This document shows, one piece after another, positions 7,491-10,611 of a stretch of DNA of 10,611 nucleotides. The DNA lies in contig JBEEMM010000039.1 of NCBI GenBank assembly GCA_041192685.1, positions 1 to 10,611 on the forward strand, in the 5' to 3' direction. Position numbers and translations under genes: made by a program. This DNA is from TMED14 sp041192685 (GTDB taxonomy: Bacteria > Bacteroidota > Bacteroidia > Flavobacteriales > Schleiferiaceae). The first letter of the stretch is position 1; each line of letters begins with the position of its first letter. Below the pieces are notes generated by a model. It was not told the DNA's origin. It searched no databases and saw only the letters and a list, made by a program, of their open reading frames with translations.

Positions 7491-7498
7491 TAAAGGTA
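7491..7498 (-). promoter_or_regulatory. Weak candidate -7 box for polA
   Basis: On the minus strand this reads TACCTTTA, one mismatch from TAnnTTTG. It would place the transcription start about 30 nt upstream of the polA ATG, with the inverted repeat at 7469-7483 inside the leader. No -33 TTTG is found at the right distance. This is the best candidate in the gap but not a strong one. Confidence 0.25.
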
Positions 7499-7533
7499 CG
7501 AAGTTCAAAAAGCAGAAGTCCGCCCCGAAACCC

Positions 7534-7541
7534 TACTTTTG
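7534..7541 (+). promoter_or_regulatory. TAnnTTTG promoter box for the glycosyltransferase run, likely leaderless
   Basis: TACTTTTG matches the Bacteroidota -7 consensus exactly. It is 4 bases before the glycosyltransferase ATG at 7546, the same spacing as for the antiporter gene. It argues for ATG 7546 over the in-frame upstream ATG at 7426, because the box would otherwise lie within coding sequence. No -33 TTTG is seen at ideal spacing. It probably drives the whole 7546-10611 run. Confidence 0.58.
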
Positions 7542-7545
7542 CGGC

Positions 7546-8268
7546 ATGCCTCATGCTTTGGTCGTCATACCCACCTACAAGGAACGCGAGAACATCGAGG
7601 CCATCATCGAGGCCGTGGTTGCACTGCCCGAAGCCTTCGACCTGCTCATCGTCGACGACAGTTCGCCCGACGGCACGGCAGACTTAGTGCGCACGATGCA
7701 AAGAAAGCATCCGGGACGCATACACCTCAACGAGCGCAAGGGCAAGCTGGGCCTGGGCACCGCCTACATCCACGGCTTCAAGTGGGCCCTGAAGCAGGAC
7801 TACCAGTATATTTTTGAGATGGATGCGGACTTTTCGCACGACCCCAAGGACCTGCCTCGACTGCTTGAGGCCTGCGAGGTCTATGGAGCGGACCTTGCCA
7901 TTGGATCGCGCTACAGCAAGGGCGTCAACGTGGTCAACTGGCCAATGAGCCGAGTTCTGCTCAGTTATTTTGCTTCAAAGTACGTGCGTTTGGTAACGGG
8001 AATGCCCATTCACGATACTACCGCAGGCTTCAAATGCTACCGCAGGGCCGTGCTGGAGGCCATTGATTTTGAGAAAATCCGCTTTGTCGGTTACGCCTTT
8101 CAAATCGAAATGAAGTTCCGTGCCTGGCGCAAAGGCTTCAACCTCGCCGAGGTAGCCGTAATCTTCACCGACCGCAAGGAAGGGCAGAGCAAAATGTCGC
8201 GCGGAATCATACGCGAAGCGGTATTCGGGGTACTTTTGCTGAAGCTATCAAGCCTCTTTGGCCGGTAG
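7546..8268 (+). CDS. Polyprenol-phosphate mannose synthase-like glycosyltransferase (GT2, DPM1-like)
   Basis: GT2 enzyme of the dolichol/polyprenol-phosphate mannosyltransferase type, predicted to transfer a sugar (typically mannose from GDP-mannose) to a lipid phosphate at the cytoplasmic membrane face. Motifs over 240 residues are VVIPTYKERENI (6-17), IVDDSSPDGT (35-44), the metal-binding DAD in FEMDADFSHDP (93-95), GSRYSKG (120-126), DTTAGFKCYRR (157-167), YAFQIEMKF (183-191) and DRKEGQSKMS (209-218). There is no C-terminal transmembrane domain, as in catalytic-only DPM1. The ATG at 7546 gives the standard MPxALVVIPTYKE beginning. The frame extends upstream to 7426, but that stretch overlaps the polA start and promoter region and looks non-coding. 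Likely uses are protein O-mannosylation or cell-envelope glycan synthesis. The sugar specificity is inferred. Confidence 0.92.
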   Translation: MPHALVVIPTYKERENIEAIIEAVVALPEAFDLLIVDDSSPDGTADLVRTMQRKHPGRIHLNERKGKLGLGTAYIHGFKWALKQDYQYIFEMDADFSHDPKDLPRLLEACEVYGADLAIGSRYSKGVNVVNWPMSRVLLSYFASKYVRLVTGMPIHDTTAGFKCYRRAVLEAIDFEKIRFVGYAFQIEMKFRAWRKGFNLAEVAVIFTDRKEGQSKMSRGIIREAVFGVLLLKLSSLFGR

Positions 8269-8277
8269 TCTTTTGCA

Positions 8278-9642
8278 ATGCCAGAAAGCACACCAACCTA
8301 CCTTATTAAGAACGCGCGCCTGGTCAATGAGGGGCGCAGCTACGAAGCCGACGTACTGCTCTCGGGCGGACGCATCGAGCGCATTGACGACCGAATTTCG
8401 CCCAAAAACAATACCGTTCAAATTATTGAAGGGGGCGGCAAACTGCTCCTGCCTGGGGTGATTGACAGCCAAGTGCACTTTCGCGAGCCTGGGCTAACGC
8501 ACAAGGGCGATTTGTCGACCGAATCCTTAGCCGCAGTGGCTGGGGGAGTGACCTCCTACATCGAGCAGCCCAATACGGTACCGGCAGCAACTACCCTTAA
8601 GTTGCTCGAAGCCAAGTTTGCCCGCGCCGCCGAGGTTTCTTGGGCCAACTACAGCTTTAGCCTCGGGGCCAGCAACAGCAACCTCGACGAGCTAAAGCGC
8701 GCTTCGAAGCGCGACGTGGCCGCCATTAAAATGTTTCTTGGGTCAAGCACCGGCGACCTTTTGGTCGACGATCCGGCCGCCGTCGAGCGGATCTTTCGAG
8801 AGGTAGACCACCAGCTCATCGCCCACTGCGAGGACGAGCCCACCATGCGGGCCAACCTCGAGCGCCTGATCCTCGAGCGCGGAGGCCGCGAGCACCTCAC
8901 CGCCGCCGACCACCCGCTGATTCGCAGCGAAGAAGCCTGCTACCTCTCGTCTTCTCGCGCCGTGGCTTTGGCGCGCGAGACCGGAGCCCACTTTCACGTC
9001 TACCACGTGTCCACAGGCAAGGAGCTCGACCTCTTTGACGCCGAGATTCCCCTTGCCGAGAAAAAAATCACCGCCGAAGCCTGCGTGCACCACCTCTGGT
9101 TCAGCGACGAAGACTATGCCGAGCTGGGGAACCGCATCAAGTGGAACCCCGCCATAAAGACCGTGGCCGACCGCGACGCACTGCGCGCTGCGCTGCTCGA
9201 CGGCCGCATCGACGTGGTAGCCACCGACCACGCGCCGCACACACTCGAAGAAAAACAGCAGGCCTACATCGATGCGCCCAGCGGAGGTCCGCTGATTCAA
9301 AACAGCCTGCCTGCCATGCTCGAACTGGCGCGCCGTCTTGATATTGACTTTGCCCGCATTGTCGAACTCATGTGCCACCAGCCCGCCATCCTTTTTGGTA
9401 TTCAAGAACGCGGATTCCTGCGCGAAGGATACCATGCAGACCTGGTTTTAATCGATCCGCACCGCCCCTACACCGTGCAGGCCTCTGAACTGTTCACTAA
9501 ATCCCAGTGGTCGCCTTTTGAAGGACGCACCTTCGCCGCTCGAGTTAGCCAGACTTGGGTCAATGGGCTGGTCGTTTACCGCGACGGCAAACCCCGTAAT
9601 GTGCCTGCTGGCCAAAGGCTCGTCTTTGATCGAGGATGGTAA
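8278..9642 (+). CDS. pyrC: Dihydroorotase (amidohydrolase superfamily)
   Basis: Cytoplasmic enzyme of de novo pyrimidine synthesis, cyclising N-carbamoyl-aspartate to dihydroorotate. The 454 residues fit the long amidohydrolase-type dihydroorotases and are longer than the roughly 350-residue E. coli PyrC. Visible active-site elements are DSQVHFREPGLTHKGD (63-78), EQPNT (96-100), IKMFLGSSTG with candidate carboxylated Lys151 (150-159), AHCEDE with His183 (182-187), YHVSTGKE with His243 (242-249) and ATDHAPHT with Asp317 (315-322). The usual first metal ligand of the HxH pair is Gln65 here, which I recall as common in Bacteroidota homologues. It begins 9 bp after the glycosyltransferase stop and overlaps the next gene by 7 bp. 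An allantoinase or hydantoinase role is less likely given REPGLTHK and the gene context. The symbol could equally be pyrC-like. Confidence 0.9.
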   Translation: MPESTPTYLIKNARLVNEGRSYEADVLLSGGRIERIDDRISPKNNTVQIIEGGGKLLLPGVIDSQVHFREPGLTHKGDLSTESLAAVAGGVTSYIEQPNTVPAATTLKLLEAKFARAAEVSWANYSFSLGASNSNLDELKRASKRDVAAIKMFLGSSTGDLLVDDPAAVERIFREVDHQLIAHCEDEPTMRANLERLILERGGREHLTAADHPLIRSEEACYLSSSRAVALARETGAHFHVYHVSTGKELDLFDAEIPLAEKKITAEACVHHLWFSDEDYAELGNRIKWNPAIKTVADRDALRAALLDGRIDVVATDHAPHTLEEKQQAYIDAPSGGPLIQNSLPAMLELARRLDIDFARIVELMCHQPAILFGIQERGFLREGYHADLVLIDPHRPYTVQASELFTKSQWSPFEGRTFAARVSQTWVNGLVVYRDGKPRNVPAGQRLVFDRGW

Positions 9643-10004
9643 AACAGGGCGCAATCGCACTTGTTCTGGCCCTTGCTCTTGCGGGATGCGGCCATACTTC
9701 GGGGCCCACTGCCCCCAGGGAGAAGCCCCGTGACCTGATTCCCGACGCTGCGTTCACCGCACTTTTGCTCGAAATGCATGCCATTGAGGGCGCGCGGGGC
9801 GGCGATCACTTGATGGGCGACAGCATTCCCGTTTGGAAGGTTTATGCCGGGACCTTTGCCCAGTTCGGATACAGCCAAGAGCAGGTCGAGCGGAGCTATG
9901 CCTACTACCACGCCGATCCCAAGGGAATGGTTCTGCGCTACGACGCAATAATTGACAGCCTTCGCGCACGAAGCCAGCAACTAAGCAAACCGATTGAGCC
10001 GTGA
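9636..10004 (+). CDS. DUF4296-family lipoprotein
   Basis: Small predicted lipoprotein of unknown function (122 residues). The N-terminus has Lys3, a hydrophobic stretch (5-16) and lipobox LAGC with acylated Cys18. The mature part begins with Gly/Ser/Thr/Pro-rich residues. It then shows the KPRDLIPDAAF pattern (about 30-40) and a second conserved helix region with FGYSQEQVERSYAYYHADP, both typical of the Bacteroidota DUF4296 family. Residues just after the Cys (GHTSGP) are not acidic, so no surface-export signal of the Flavobacterium or Capnocytophaga type is evident; the protein probably faces the periplasm. Its ATG overlaps the dihydroorotase end by 7 bp and its TGA overlaps the next GTG start by 4 bp, implying translational coupling. 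Function is unknown; family placement is from memory of the pattern. Confidence 0.82.
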   Translation: MVKQGAIALVLALALAGCGHTSGPTAPREKPRDLIPDAAFTALLLEMHAIEGARGGDHLMGDSIPVWKVYAGTFAQFGYSQEQVERSYAYYHADPKGMVLRYDAIIDSLRARSQQLSKPIEP

Positions 10005-10611
10005 GCAGCCTGCGCTTTGTGCATCCTGAATTCGAGAAGGTTGCCCTTGAATTATTTCGCTATCAGGCGAGCCATAACCCCGTCTACGGCGAATGGGTAA
10101 GGCTTCAAGGATTCGATGCCGCAAAAATTGCATCCTTATCGTCCCTGGATGGTATTCCGTTTCTGCCGATTGAAGCGTTTAAAACACGCGAAGTGCGCAC
10201 CGGCACTTGGGAGCCCGAGGCCACCTTTACCTCGTCGGGAACCAGCGGACAAATACCCTCGCGCCACGACGTAGCCCGGCTCGAGGCCTACCTGCGCAAT
10301 GCCGAAGCCAGCTTTGCCTACTTCTATGGCCCACCCAGCAACTACGCCTGGCTCTGCCTGCTGCCGAGCTATTTGGAGCGCGAGGGCTCGTCACTGGTGA
10401 CCATGGCCCAGCACTTTGTGCAGCAGTCGCCCGCCGGCGAGAGCGGCTTCTTTCTCAAGGGACTGGACGAACTGCGGTTTCGCCTCGAAACCCTCGAGGC
10501 CAACGGCGTCCCCACCGTCATTTTGGGCGTGACCTTCGCCCTGCTCGACTGGGCGGAATCCCTGCCCAAGCCCATGCCCCTCCAGCACAGCATCATCATG
10601 GAAACCGGCGG
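10001..10611 (+). CDS. LuxE-like acyl-protein synthetase / acyltransferase, 5' part (runs off window)
   Basis: Adenylate-forming LuxE-type protein, expected to activate a carboxylic acid with ATP; its substrate and acceptor are unknown. The start is GTG at 10001, overlapping the DUF4296 stop as GTGA. An in-frame TGA at 9995-9997 blocks any earlier start, and the first in-frame ATG is only at about 10402, so GTG is strongly indicated. The 203 visible codons include LELFRYQASHNPVY (16-29), GIPFLPIEAFKTREV (51-65), the nucleotide-binding-like TSSGTSG (77-83) and METGG (199-203) at the window edge. These match the short LuxE-like proteins found near dihydroorotase in Bacteroidota. There are no lux neighbours (luxC/D/A/B) here, so it is not a bioluminescence gene. 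Its remaining part, roughly one third by family length, lies outside the window. Confidence 0.85.
   Translation, partial: MSSLRFVHPEFEKVALELFRYQASHNPVYGEWVRLQGFDAAKIASLSSLDGIPFLPIEAFKTREVRTGTWEPEATFTSSGTSGQIPSRHDVARLEAYLRNAEASFAYFYGPPSNYAWLCLLPSYLEREGSSLVTMAQHFVQQSPAGESGFFLKGLDELRFRLETLEANGVPTVILGVTFALLDWAESLPKPMPLQHSIIMETG

Noticed and set aside
7426..7545. N-terminal extension of the glycosyltransferase from ATG 7426
   Set aside because: It overlaps the first codons of polA, contains the promoter box and inverted repeat, and encodes a basic low-quality peptide absent from the family.
8231..8238. TACTTTTG inside the 3' end of the glycosyltransferase gene, a possible pyrC promoter
   Set aside because: It matches TAnnTTTG but lies in conserved-length coding sequence (Gly-Val-Leu-Leu), 39 bp from the pyrC ATG, with no -33 element. 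Such an 8-mer with four fixed T and two free positions is expected by chance in this much sequence.
8266..8280. TTTTG just before the pyrC ATG as a third leaderless promoter
   Set aside because: The eight bases ending at this TTTG read GTCTTTTG, lacking TA at the right distance, and only 2 nt separate it from the ATG. Cotranscription from 7534 explains the gene.
10001..10611. Bioluminescence or quorum-related lux locus
   Set aside because: Only a LuxE-like domain is present. There is no luciferase, reductase or thioesterase gene, and short LuxE-like proteins are common in non-luminous Bacteroidota.

Overview
This window looks like ordinary core chromosome of a Bacteroidota bacterium, probably a relatively GC-rich member of the Flavobacteriales or a close relative. 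Four things point there. The gene run DPM1-like glycosyltransferase, dihydroorotase, DUF4296 lipoprotein, short LuxE-like protein is familiar from that phylum. The dihydroorotase carries DSQVHFREPG where most homologues have an HxH pair. Intergenic gaps contain TAnnTTTG boxes, the Bacteroidota -7 promoter element. Starts lack Shine-Dalgarno sequences. Base composition is uneven: hand-counted 60-base lines run from about 42% GC in the antiporter gene to about 72% in polA and pyrC.

Layout. (1) 1-1512, plus strand: the 3' part of a SulP anion transporter with a short STAS domain, followed 6 bp later by a complete type II beta-carbonic anhydrase. They form a probable bicarbonate transport and interconversion pair. 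(2) 1513-4580, plus strand: typA/bipA (ribosome-associated GTPase), then a CPA2-type cation:proton antiporter. Each has its own TAnnTTTG box. (3) 4637-7453, minus strand: polA, full length with 5' nuclease, intact proofreading exonuclease and polymerase domains, convergent with the antiporter. Its Ala/Pro-rich linker carries a sliding-clamp-like motif, QMDLFG. (4) 7546-10611, plus strand: a tight run divergent from polA. It holds the DPM1-like glycosyltransferase, dihydroorotase (pyrC-type), DUF4296 lipoprotein and the 5' part of a LuxE-like acyl-protein synthetase, with gaps or overlaps of +9, -7 and -4 bp.

Coding density is very high. The longest non-coding gap is 92 bp (polA/glycosyltransferase), and no stretch over 300 bases lacks a gene. 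I see no tRNA, rRNA, CRISPR, insertion sequence, prophage or toxin-antitoxin signal, and no convincing undescribed multi-gene system. The points most worth a second look are the TAnnTTTG boxes 4 nt from start codons (predicted leaderless mRNAs), the clamp-like motif in PolA, the Gln-for-His change at the dihydroorotase metal site, the SulP-carbonic anhydrase pair, and the LuxE-like gene coupled to a lipoprotein.
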